Assembly: GCA_029256725.1 (NCBI GenBank) | Contig: JAQSXJ010000087.1 | Span: forward strand, 1-37,314 | Direction: 5' to 3' | DNA from: Anaerocolumna sp. | GTDB taxonomy: Bacteria > Bacillota > Clostridia > Lachnospirales > Lachnospiraceae | Length of the DNA stretch: 37,314 bases | Shown here: piece after piece, positions 25,503-33,990 of the stretch | Numbering within the stretch: the first letter of the stretch is position 1 | Layout: each line of letters begins with the position of its first letter | Translations under genes and position numbers: made by a program | The notes under the pieces: model-generated | What the model was told of the DNA's origin: nothing | What the model saw: only the letters and a program-made list of their open reading frames with translations | Databases searched by the model: none

Positions 25503-26965
25503 TTATTTGGCTGCATTAAATGCATCCCATTGTTTCTGTAATTCTGTGAAATAAGTCTGGAATCCTGCTTTTTCATACTGTGCTTTTACGTTGGATTAAA
25601 GGTAAATCCTGCCTTGGGGCTGGGTATGTAGCCGTTTGCTTCCAGGAGTTTATTACCTTTTTCTATATACTTATCAGCAAGTGCCTGCCAGTCAGGATTA
25701 ACACTCTTAATCTGGTAATCCATGTAACCGTCTACCAATCCAGTCCAGCTGGGTTTGATATTTTCCTGGGCAATATCCGCTACACTGGGAATACCTTCTA
25801 CCATCTTATAATTTTCACCTTCTACACCGTAGCGAAGCAGGTCGTAATAGGTTCTGTCTGTGTGTGCTTTTTCAATGAATTTAATAGCTATTTCCGGATA
25901 TTTGCACTGAGCCGCTACTGATATGGCTGTAGCACTGGAGTAATCAGGAATATAAGCTACATGGGAATCCGGGTTATCCAGTCCATAATCAAAGAATCCA
26001 AGCTTCCAGTCCGGATGCTCGCTGTAAAGTCCGGGAATCCAGTTACCGCTGGCACTCCAAAAAGGTGTATTGGTCTCTGCCGGTTTCTTATCTGCCTTGA
26101 AAAGCTCATAGCCTTTTGTTCCTTCATTTCCGGAGGCTGCAAGAATATCATGATCAATGAGGCCGTCGTTATACCATTTCTGTGCATATTCTATAATCTG
26201 CTTAAATTCCGGTGTATCAAATATGCTAACTATATTAGAAGGATTATCATATTCAAACCATACATACTGGCTGTCATCTAACTGTCCGTATTTTGAACCT
26301 GCAAGCATAAACCAGAGGCTGGTCCAGATTCGGTTGTCGGTTATCAAAGAAGTATCCTTATATCTTGCATCTGCTTTTGCAGCATAGAGGTACTGCTCCA
26401 TGGTCTCAAGGCTGTTGATTTCAGGCAGTCCCCACTCAACTCTCAAATCCTCACGGTAGATAAAGCCTTCACCGGCACCGCCTTCTGCTTTACCGAATTG
26501 GGGTATTCCATATAAATGACCATCGATCTCGCACATTTTCAGAGCATTATCAGAGGCCTGCTTATAATGCGCTACCAGATCAGGTACCTGATCAAGATAA
26601 GGATTTAAGTCCATGAAAGCATTTTTTGCTGCTGTAGCTTTATAGTCTGAAAAATTACCGCCTACATAGAGGTCATATTCACCGGAAGCAATATTTAGAT
26701 TGATTTTGTTCTTCTCATCGCCCCAGGGTATAAAATCAAATCTGACTTTGCAGCCTAAATCTTTTACCGTAAGAGCGTCCAGCTGTTCATAGAACTTATC
26801 CAGGCCTCCTGCCGGTTCATTTCCCATGGTAAAACCTTTTAAAGTAACAATCTTCTCCTCATCTTTTGTTACAGTTTCCTTGTCTTCTGACTTGCAGGCG
26901 CCTAAGGACATCATCATTACTGCCGCCAGTCCGAATGCTACTAACTTCTTACCGAATTTCTTCAT
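25503..26965 (-). pseudogene. ABC sugar-binding lipoprotein with a one-base frameshift near its C-terminus
   Basis: The intact frame (26965 down to 25586) encodes 459 residues: a lipoprotein signal peptide with lipobox LGAC, then a family 1 solute-binding protein (EIDGHLYGIPQFG, EGFIYREDLRVEWGLPE). It stops at TAA (25586-25588) right after GFTFNPT. In the neighbouring frame the sequence at once continues as a plausible native tail, VKAQYEKAGFQTYFTEL and further to a stop at 25503-25505. Restoring one base near 25589-25592 would give a 487-residue protein, the expected family shape. The missing tail is about 28-30 residues. It may be a real mutation or a sequencing error. It follows the LplB and LplC genes and has a strong AGGAGG before its ATG. 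Confidence 0.8.
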
Positions 26966-27040
26966 AAAAACCTCCTATACATTTTTATAGATTTATTTTT
27001 ACAGCTGCATATCCATATATACACTGCTGCGAAAAGCTTA

Positions 27041-27961
27041 TTACCCTTTAACACCACCAACAATCAAGCCACCGGTAAAATATTTCTGTACAAAGGGATA
27101 GAAAATCAATACCGGACCGGTTGCAAGCATTGCCGTTGCTAACTTCATGGTCTCACTGGGCATCTGCAGTCCCGGTGTTGCCAGTCCCTGCTCGCTGAAC
27201 ATCTTCTCCACGTTCTGCAGCATATTGTAAAGCAGGTATTGGAGAGTATACATATCAGCATCTTTAATATAAAGATTGCAGCGATACCATTCATTCCAAT
27301 AACCCAAGGCCAGAAAGAGTCCAATGGTTGCGATGGCTGGTTTTGCCAGGGGCATCATAACCCTGTAGTAGATGGTGAAATCCCCTGCACCGTCTATTCT
27401 TGCCGATTCCATCAGGGCATCCGGAACACTTTTTAAGAAATTACGGAATAAAAAGATGTTAAAAGGATTCATAATAGAGGGCAGAATCAGTACCAAAATA
27501 TTATTGTTCAAATGCAGGATATTAACATTTACCAGATAAGCAGGTATCATACCGGCGCTGAACAGGGTAGTAAAGTAGATAAAAAACGCTGCTACATTAC
27601 GGTACTTAAAGTCCTGTCTCGATAACACAAAGCCGCTCATGGAGGTGGTCAGCAGACCAAGGCTTGTACCAATCAACGTGATGAAGATGGTCACAAGATA
27701 GGCTTTTGGTATCTTATTCCCTAACCGTAGTACGGTCTTATAAGCATTCAGGGTAAAATCCTGAGGCAAAATCGAGTATCCGTTAACAGCAATTGCTGAC
27801 TCAGAACTAAAGGAGCCTGACAGAATCAATAAAAAGGGAACCACACAGGCGATGGTTATCAGTGTAATAAGAGTCATCGCCACTATTTGAAACAGCTTAT
27901 CGGTAAAGCTATGTTTGATGTGTACTGTATGATTTGATGTATCACTGCTTTTATGTTTCAT
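27041..27961 (-). CDS. ABC sugar transporter permease, LplC/YtcP-like (CUT1)
   Basis: A 306-residue inner-membrane permease with about six hydrophobic segments. The EAA loop that contacts the ATPase is clear (ESARIDGAGDFTIYYRVMMP), and the C-terminus KYFTGGLIVGGVKG is typical of LplC-type carbohydrate permeases. The ribosome binding site before the ATG is weak (GGGTATAAATT), which may lower its translation. It lies between the LplB partner upstream and the binding protein downstream. No ATPase gene is nearby; CUT1 systems of this class usually share a distant MsmK/MsmX-type ATPase. Confidence 0.94.
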   Translation of the reverse strand: MKHKSSDTSNHTVHIKHSFTDKLFQIVAMTLITLITIACVVPFLLILSGSFSSESAIAVNGYSILPQDFTLNAYKTVLRLGNKIPKAYLVTIFITLIGTSLGLLTTSMSGFVLSRQDFKYRNVAAFFIYFTTLFSAGMIPAYLVNVNILHLNNNILVLILPSIMNPFNIFLFRNFLKSVPDALMESARIDGAGDFTIYYRVMMPLAKPAIATIGLFLALGYWNEWYRCNLYIKDADMYTLQYLLYNMLQNVEKMFSEQGLATPGLQMPSETMKLATAMLATGPVLIFYPFVQKYFTGGLIVGGVKG

Positions 27962-27978
27962 AATTTATACCCATTGCA

Positions 27979-28000
27979 TATCGCAGGCTGGCCTGCGATA
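27979..28000 (-). promoter_or_regulatory. Near-perfect palindrome between the two permease genes
   Basis: TATCGCAGGC and GCCTGCGATA are exact reverse complements separated by only TG, about 17 bp upstream of the LplC-like ATG. It could be an mRNA hairpin setting the ratio of the two permeases, or a protein-binding palindrome. Confidence 0.6.
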
Positions 28001-28086
28001 CTGCCACAAATAATAAGGAGTAAAAGAATCCTGGCGTGACATCCTTTCAATTTATAATTTTCTTTCACTCTTACCTCTCATTTCTG

Positions 28087-29049
28087 CTAAAACAACGCAT
28101 TATCAGGACTTAGCTTCTTTACCACCGTATTCACCACCAGAATCAACGCAAAACCAAAGATAGACTGATACATGCCGGCAGCGCTTCCGAGTCCCATATT
28201 AAAGTTTACTGCCAGGGAACGGTAAACATAGGTATCAATAATGTCCGTTGCATTTAACAGCAGTCCGTTATTTCCAATTATCTGGTAGAACAGATCAAAG
28301 GAACCTTTTAAGATACCGCCAAGAGATAGTAAAACTAACATAATAACAGTCGGTTTCAAAAGTGGCAGAGTAATGTATTTGATACGTTTCCAGTTAGAAG
28401 CTCCATCCACATAAGCTGCCTCATAAATGCTCTCATCAATACCAAGAATAGCTGCCAGGTACACCACGACACCGTACCCAAGTCCTTTCCAAATATTTAT
28501 GATAACAATTATAATCGGCCATGCACCCGGATTCTGATAAAAATCATATTTTTCAAGTCCCATGGAAGCAAGGAAATTGTTAACGGTACCATAGTTGTAA
28601 TTAAAGAGATTATATGTAATAACACCAACAATAACCATTGATACGAAATAAGGCATCAACATCAGGGTCTGAGAGATCTTCACAAAATATTTACGCTGGA
28701 CTTCCTTTAACAATACTGCTACGGCTATCTGACACAGATTGCCAAGGGTAATAAATGCCACATTGTAGAGAATCGTATTTCTGGTCAGACGCCAGATAAT
28801 AGAATCCGCTCCTCCCCGAAACAGGAATTCAAAGTTCTTAAACCCCACAAAAGGACTTCGTAGGCCCTGCATAAAATCATAATTTACAAAGGCATAATAC
28901 AAGCCCGGCATAGGAAGATAGGCAAATAAGAGAAAGAACACCACCATGGGAATGAGCATAAAATAATATGTTTTATGCCTGCGAAAGTCTGAGAACCACT
29001 TTTTCTTATCAGGCCTCTGGTTGCTGTATGTAATAGTCTTTCCTTTCAT
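28087..29049 (-). CDS. ABC sugar transporter permease, LplB-like (CUT1)
   Basis: A 320-residue permease. A basic cytoplasmic leader ends in RRHKTYYFMLIPM, the common LplB N-terminus, followed by about six membrane segments. The EAA motif is YEAAYVDGASNWKRIKYITLP, split here as YEAAYVDGA and NWKRIKYITLP. It should form the channel with the LplC-like protein encoded downstream. AAAGGATAT precedes the ATG. As the first ABC gene after the Na/Pi and YesM/YesN genes, its promoter is expected in the 250-bp gap 29050-29300, where I see no clear consensus boxes. The likely activator is the AraC-type response regulator at 32150-33664. Confidence 0.94.
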   Translation of the reverse strand: MKGKTITYSNQRPDKKKWFSDFRRHKTYYFMLIPMVVFFLLFAYLPMPGLYYAFVNYDFMQGLRSPFVGFKNFEFLFRGGADSIIWRLTRNTILYNVAFITLGNLCQIAVAVLLKEVQRKYFVKISQTLMLMPYFVSMVIVGVITYNLFNYNYGTVNNFLASMGLEKYDFYQNPGAWPIIIVIINIWKGLGYGVVVYLAAILGIDESIYEAAYVDGASNWKRIKYITLPLLKPTVIMLVLLSLGGILKGSFDLFYQIIGNNGLLLNATDIIDTYVYRSLAVNFNMGLGSAAGMYQSIFGFALILVVNTVVKKLSPDNALF

Positions 29050-29300
29050 TTTAATATCCTTTCTTTTTAGTCTGAAACTATCATACCACCTGAAAGGATA
29101 CCAATATATGATACTTTTTCAATAAAAAGGGTAATTTTCAAAGAACTATATTGTATTAGAAAACCGCTTGTACCACCTTTTCAGGCATTCCACCTTGTGG
29201 GTAACAAAGTGTGATTTTAGGTGTATACGTATTACTAAGCTTCAAAATTGCAACGCGGAATATCGCAAAGTGGAGCGTTCCAAAACAGTGCAATGAGTTT

Positions 29301-30266
29301 TCAGTCACAGCCTCTATTAAGCTTATCCGGTAAGAGGAAATAAAGAAAACGTACATAATATTTTGATATAGGCAGAAATAACAGAGCGCTGACCAGATTA
29401 AAAATTGTATGAGTATTTGCGATAAGCCGGCTGTTGTCCTGTCCTAACAACTTCGTACTTGCCAGTACCAGGTCACAGAACTGGGGCAGAATCAGAAATA
29501 CCAGTACAACTCCAAAGACATTGTACAGCGTATGGGCCAGGGCTACCCGCTTACCGGCTGTTCCGGACTTTAAGCTGGCAACCTGAGCCGTTATGCAGCT
29601 TCCTATATTATCCCCCAAGGTAAGTGCCACCGCAGAAGCAAAGGGCAATAACCCATTGTTAAACAGCAGAATGGTCATTCCAACAGTAGCACTGCTGCTT
29701 TGGGCCAGCATGGTGAAGAACACCCCTGCAAGGAGACACAACAGAACATTCTCCGAGTGTTCCATAAGCCACTGGGATAACAGAGGATTACCTTTTAGTA
29801 TCATAACGCTTTTACCCATGAGGTTAAGGCCTGAGAAAAGGAGTCCGATACCTACCAGTACATGGCCAGCAGTTTTTAGTTTCTGCAGTGTGCCAAAACT
29901 CAGGATACAACCGACTATCAGAATATGCCAGGCATAGCGGTTAATCTGAAAACTCATGAATTGAGCGGTAAAGGTTGTGCCGATATTGGCTCCGTAGATA
30001 ATTGCAACAGCACTTTCCAGTCTCATAATACCGGAATCCACGAAGCTGACTGTTAATATGGTTACTGCGGTACTGCTCTGTACCAGAGCCGTAAGGGAAA
30101 TACCGGTAAGAAAAGAGGTCCATTTGTTTCTGGAAAACAGACTCATAGTCTTATGTAGTAACTTTGAGTTCGCCTGTTCCAGAGTCCTCCCCATCGTTCC
30201 GACACCGGTTATGATTAACAGAGAACCGGTTATAAGGTTCATTATAATAGTTGCTATTTCCAGCAT
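29301..30266 (-). CDS. Short Na/Pi-cotransporter-family protein without a PhoU domain
   Basis: A 321-residue membrane protein with the internal duplication typical of the Na+/phosphate cotransporter family (PF02690): the paired QSS motifs GISLTALVQSSTAVTILT and MLAQSSSATVGMTILL, and IIYGANIGTTFTAQ matching ALTLGDNIGSCITAQ in the second half. Many bacterial homologues are about 550 residues with a C-terminal PhoU domain; this one ends after the membrane domain. GGAGATCAGC precedes the ATG. It lies on the same strand between the sensor kinase and the ABC genes. It may move phosphate or another anion; its link to sugar uptake is unclear. Confidence 0.88.
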   Translation of the reverse strand: MLEIATIIMNLITGSLLIITGVGTMGRTLEQANSKLLHKTMSLFSRNKWTSFLTGISLTALVQSSTAVTILTVSFVDSGIMRLESAVAIIYGANIGTTFTAQFMSFQINRYAWHILIVGCILSFGTLQKLKTAGHVLVGIGLLFSGLNLMGKSVMILKGNPLLSQWLMEHSENVLLCLLAGVFFTMLAQSSSATVGMTILLFNNGLLPFASAVALTLGDNIGSCITAQVASLKSGTAGKRVALAHTLYNVFGVVLVFLILPQFCDLVLASTKLLGQDNSRLIANTHTIFNLVSALLFLPISKYYVRFLYFLLPDKLNRGCD

Positions 30267-30395
30267 GCTGATCTCCTATACGCTTATATACTCTAACATA
30301 TTATCAGCTAGCCGTTATTAATATTACTTATCAGTAATAGCTTAAGAAATTTCTTATAAAAACCAGGAACTTCAGCTTCCGTGCGTCCAATTCGG

Positions 30396-32153
30396 TTAAC
30401 AAAAATCTTTCTGACTTAGTTCACTGTTTACCAATGGAATATGAATAGACACACAAGTGCCGATTCCAAGTGAACTCTCCACTTCCACGGATATTTTCTG
30501 CCCATAAAAGAGGGACAGACGTTTCTCTATATTCTCCAATCCATAATGACTGCCTTTGGAATTGCCTTTGTCCTCCTGGCTCATCCCCTGTCCATCGTCA
30601 GTGACGCTAAGATGGATATAATCATCCTCCATCCACCCCGTTAACATTACAACACCTCTGCCATCTTCTTTCTCACAGATTCCGTGTACAATAGCATTTT
30701 CAATAAAAGGCTGTAAAGTTATCTTTGGAATCAGATAGTTAAGAATATCCTCCTGGACTTCTTCTTCAAATCGTATCCTTCCCTTAAAACGTCTCTTCTG
30801 AATATCCATATAAGCTTCACACATCCTGATTTCCTCTCTAATGGTAATAATGTCCTTGCCCTTGCTTAAGGATAGCCGGTAGAACTTAGACATGGCCTGT
30901 ATGACCTCACTGATATTTTCTGTTTCATTCTTTTGTGCCATCCAGTTTATCATATCAAGGGTGTTATATAAGAAATGGGGATTAATCTGAGACTGCAGTG
31001 CCTTTAACTCTGCCCCGGTCTTTTCCTGACCTAATACGAACTGACGATCCATAAGCTCCTCCATCCTTTTAACCATATAATTATAGCTGGTTATAAGCCG
31101 GCCGATTTCATCAGTATGAGGCTCAATGACCAGTTCTTTCATTTCACCGGTTTTAATCTGCCCAATCTGATGATGCAATAATTTTATCCGATAGGTGATG
31201 GACTTCGTCAGAGGATAAATCAGTATGATAAGTAAAAAGGATACCAGTGCATACATCATACCCATTTGATAGGTCATATTGTTAAGCGCTTTGGAAATGT
31301 CATCGGCAGGTATTAAGGAGATTAGCCTGACATCGGAACTTCCCACCTGGCTGCTTCTTAAGTAGTAATCCTCTTCCATCAGTTTGACCTTTTTAAAGCT
31401 TTTACTGCTTTCTCCAAGTATTGAAGGGAACTGGCTTTCTGACTCCTCCTTCAGATTGGATACCAGGAAAGTCCCATCCTCTTTTTCCAGATAGAAGTAC
31501 TGATTTTTCTCAGAGTTTATGAGCATTTTCTTTATTTCCTTCTTATCGATCAATACTGCTATGATTCCAACGGCCTTACTGTAATCATTTTCATCCCACA
31601 GGGTTCTGGTGACTGCAATGTACTTATCCTTCTCCCCTTTTGTAGCACCGGAAAAAGACACCCAGGTAGGCCTGCCGTTATTTTCTGATAACTGGCGGTA
31701 CCAGTCAGTCTTTTGGATTGCACTGATGGGACGGTAACGCCCGGTCTGATTCTTGGCAATGACAAAATCATCATTAATATAATAAACAATATCATCCAGA
31801 TCAAAGGTCAGCTCAAGGGCATAGGAATAAGAGGATATGTTCTCAAAATAAGCCAGCTGCCCAATAATATCCATATCCTTTTCCGTCAGTTTAAAGGTCT
31901 TCTTAATGGTATCGTTTACTGCAAGAAGGGTAGAGAGGTTATGTACTCTGTTCATACGGTCCTGCAGAGACTGATACACCTGTTCATAACCCTGGTTAAC
32001 CGCATACATCTGCCGTTCCAGGGAATTGCTTCTTAGTTCCTTCAGGGATAGCCAAAAAGTAACCGCAAGAGGTATTATACCTGCGGCAAAAATTAAGATC
32101 AGCAGCTTTCTTGTTAAGGTAATATTTTGGAACCAGTTGGACAATCTTTTCAT
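30396..32153 (-). CDS. YesM-family sensor histidine kinase
   Basis: A 585-residue sensor with membrane segments at about residues 17-36 and 296-318 flanking a large extracellular (Cache-like) sensing domain, then HAMP, then a His_kinase domain with the phospho-acceptor His393 in QINPHFLYNTLD. The ATPase domain is complete, with N box PFIENAIVHG and DDGQGM. The ATG overlaps the response-regulator stop by 4 bp (ATGA), so the two are translationally coupled. YesM/YesN-type pairs next to CUT1 transporters usually sense extracellular oligosaccharides and activate the transporter genes; that role is inferred here from position. Confidence 0.94.
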   Translation of the reverse strand: MKRLSNWFQNITLTRKLLILIFAAGIIPLAVTFWLSLKELRSNSLERQMYAVNQGYEQVYQSLQDRMNRVHNLSTLLAVNDTIKKTFKLTEKDMDIIGQLAYFENISSYSYALELTFDLDDIVYYINDDFVIAKNQTGRYRPISAIQKTDWYRQLSENNGRPTWVSFSGATKGEKDKYIAVTRTLWDENDYSKAVGIIAVLIDKKEIKKMLINSEKNQYFYLEKEDGTFLVSNLKEESESQFPSILGESSKSFKKVKLMEEDYYLRSSQVGSSDVRLISLIPADDISKALNNMTYQMGMMYALVSFLLIILIYPLTKSITYRIKLLHHQIGQIKTGEMKELVIEPHTDEIGRLITSYNYMVKRMEELMDRQFVLGQEKTGAELKALQSQINPHFLYNTLDMINWMAQKNETENISEVIQAMSKFYRLSLSKGKDIITIREEIRMCEAYMDIQKRRFKGRIRFEEEVQEDILNYLIPKITLQPFIENAIVHGICEKEDGRGVVMLTGWMEDDYIHLSVTDDGQGMSQEDKGNSKGSHYGLENIEKRLSLFYGQKISVEVESSLGIGTCVSIHIPLVNSELSQKDFC

Positions 32154-33664
32154 TCCGTTCTCTGCTTTCTGTATTCCAGAGGAGTTAAGTCCGTTACCTC
32201 TTTAAACACCTTTGCAAAATAATTTCCGTTGGCATATCCGCATAACTCTGAGATTTCTGAAATCCTGTAATACTCATTTGCTAACAGCGTCTTTGCTTTC
32301 TCTATCCGGTAATCGCTTAAATACTGTTTTAGGGTTACCCGGGTCTCCTGCTTAAATAATACATTCAGATAGGTGGGCGAAAAATGAAAATGCTCTGCAA
32401 TTCTGGTTATGCTAAGATCTGATTCCTTATAGTGATTAGCTATATAGTCCATAACACCCCTTATGATCCGGCTGTATTTGGACTGGCTCTGTTGCATATT
32501 TTCTATCTTATCTATTAGATGGGTCATAAACTCTTCAATTTCTGTCAGCGTCAGGAAATGATTCATCCGCTGTTCCATGTCTTCTTTGGAAGGAGCACCG
32601 CTTATATAATCCATCAGATCAGGATACTGGCCTGCCATGGAAGTTACAAAGGAGGCCAGGAGGGTCTGTATCTTTTCTTTCCGGTAGTACTTTTGTTTTC
32701 TTAAGTCCGCAAAGAAGGCAGCACACCAGCTCTTTAACTGAAAAGGCTCTTCTGTTAAGACCTTCATAAATTCACCGTAAATTCCCGGTTCTACCCCCTG
32801 CTTTCGAAGGATCTCCTCATCTATCATAAATACTCGTTCTTCTTCTTCGTAAAAAGCACAGTTAATAGCTAACTGAGCAGTCTGATAGCTATTATAGATA
32901 TTCATGATATCCGTAGCTTCAAAGCCGATGCCCAGTGTTACACCTTGAAAGCTTTCCGCCATTTTCCTGTACAGGGTCATAAGCTTAGGACTTTCTTTTC
33001 TTCCAAAAGCTAAAATTATCAGAAATTTTCCTTCGCCGAGATAATTACATAAGGCATGCAGCTTATGCTTTCCCCAGAAGTTCAGGATATGATTGTGCAG
33101 CTCTTCTGAATTAAAACCGCTTTTTTTATTCCAGATAATAAGGCAGATGTAATTTTTATCGGTTGGAAAGGCTACCTCTTTACAAAGTTTATACAACATT
33201 TCCTTGTCGTTATCCTTGCACACCAGGGTATTGGCAAGTTTTTGCTGCTGCAGTTCCTTTCTGTCCGCTTTTAGCAGACTGGTCTGCTGCTTTGCCTTGA
33301 TATCCTCAACGGATTTCTCGATGGCAGTTCTTAGAACTGCCAGGTCAATGGGCTTTTCAAGGTAGTCAACAGCGGCTAACTGAATGGCACTTTTGAGATA
33401 GTCAATTTCCATATATCCGCTCATAAATATGATTTTACTCTGGGGGTTCAGCTGTACCAGCTCTGTGGCAAATTGAATGCAGTTAAGCTTTGGCATCCTT
33501 ATATCCGTCAGTACGATATCAGGCTTGAACCACTTTGCTACGGCAAGGGCCTCCATTCCATTTCTGGCCTGCATCACTTCTCTTATCCCCATACTGTTCC
33601 AATTAATGCTGTCAATTAACCCTTCTCTTGTGTAATCTTCATCATCAGCAATCAGAATTTTCAT
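32150..33664 (-). CDS. YesN-family response regulator with AraC-type DNA-binding domain
   Basis: A 504-residue regulator. The receiver domain has DDE near residue 7, phospho-acceptor Asp54 in VLTDIRMP and Lys104 in LEKPI. A middle region of about 260 residues precedes two C-terminal AraC helix-turn-helix motifs (LSITRIAEHFHFSPTYLNVLF and ISEISELCGYANGNYFAKVF, the first given here as its core). The ATG at 33664 is chosen because GGGAGG lies just upstream and it starts directly at MKILIADDE; the longer frame adds 50 unrelated residues. It is the first gene of the regulator pair and probable activator of the uronate-oligosaccharide ABC genes. Confidence 0.94.
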   Translation of the reverse strand: MKILIADDEDYTREGLIDSINWNSMGIREVMQARNGMEALAVAKWFKPDIVLTDIRMPKLNCIQFATELVQLNPQSKIIFMSGYMEIDYLKSAIQLAAVDYLEKPIDLAVLRTAIEKSVEDIKAKQQTSLLKADRKELQQQKLANTLVCKDNDKEMLYKLCKEVAFPTDKNYICLIIWNKKSGFNSEELHNHILNFWGKHKLHALCNYLGEGKFLIILAFGRKESPKLMTLYRKMAESFQGVTLGIGFEATDIMNIYNSYQTAQLAINCAFYEEEERVFMIDEEILRKQGVEPGIYGEFMKVLTEEPFQLKSWCAAFFADLRKQKYYRKEKIQTLLASFVTSMAGQYPDLMDYISGAPSKEDMEQRMNHFLTLTEIEEFMTHLIDKIENMQQSQSKYSRIIRGVMDYIANHYKESDLSITRIAEHFHFSPTYLNVLFKQETRVTLKQYLSDYRIEKAKTLLANEYYRISEISELCGYANGNYFAKVFKEVTDLTPLEYRKQRTE

Positions 33665-33913
33665 AAAAAACCTCCCATCTGTGCATAGCTCCACACATTT
33701 AAAGCTTAATACCGCCTCTTTTAAACCCCTATTGATCAATTCTAACAAATAAATTGCATAATTAAAATAATTATCGTTGTACGCCAAATAAGCTTTTATA
33801 CTGAAATAGGACAAAAGCTTTTAATTTATATTATAGCTCATTTAAAGCAAGCAATACTAGGGTAATAAATCTGGAATTCCTGCAAAAAACATAACTGCAT
33901 TGATCTCACAATA

Positions 33914-33952
33914 AAAAATCCTCCGGTTATCTAACTGATACGGAGGATTTTT
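33914..33952. terminator. Bidirectional intrinsic terminator
   Basis: AAAAATCCTCCG (33914-33925) pairs perfectly with CGGAGGATTTTT (33941-33952). On the minus strand it ends in a run of T and lies about 40 bp after the stop of the glycosidase gene at 33991, so it is that gene's terminator and insulates the YesN/YesM pair. Confidence 0.92.
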
Positions 33953-33990
33953 AAAGATTGTTCTTAATTTATATCTTTTTATTGTACTTA

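Noticed and set aside
29156..29356. A 66-codon minus-strand frame after the Na/Pi gene
   Set aside because: Overlaps the 3' end of the Na/Pi gene in another frame and has no recognisable motif or ribosome binding site.
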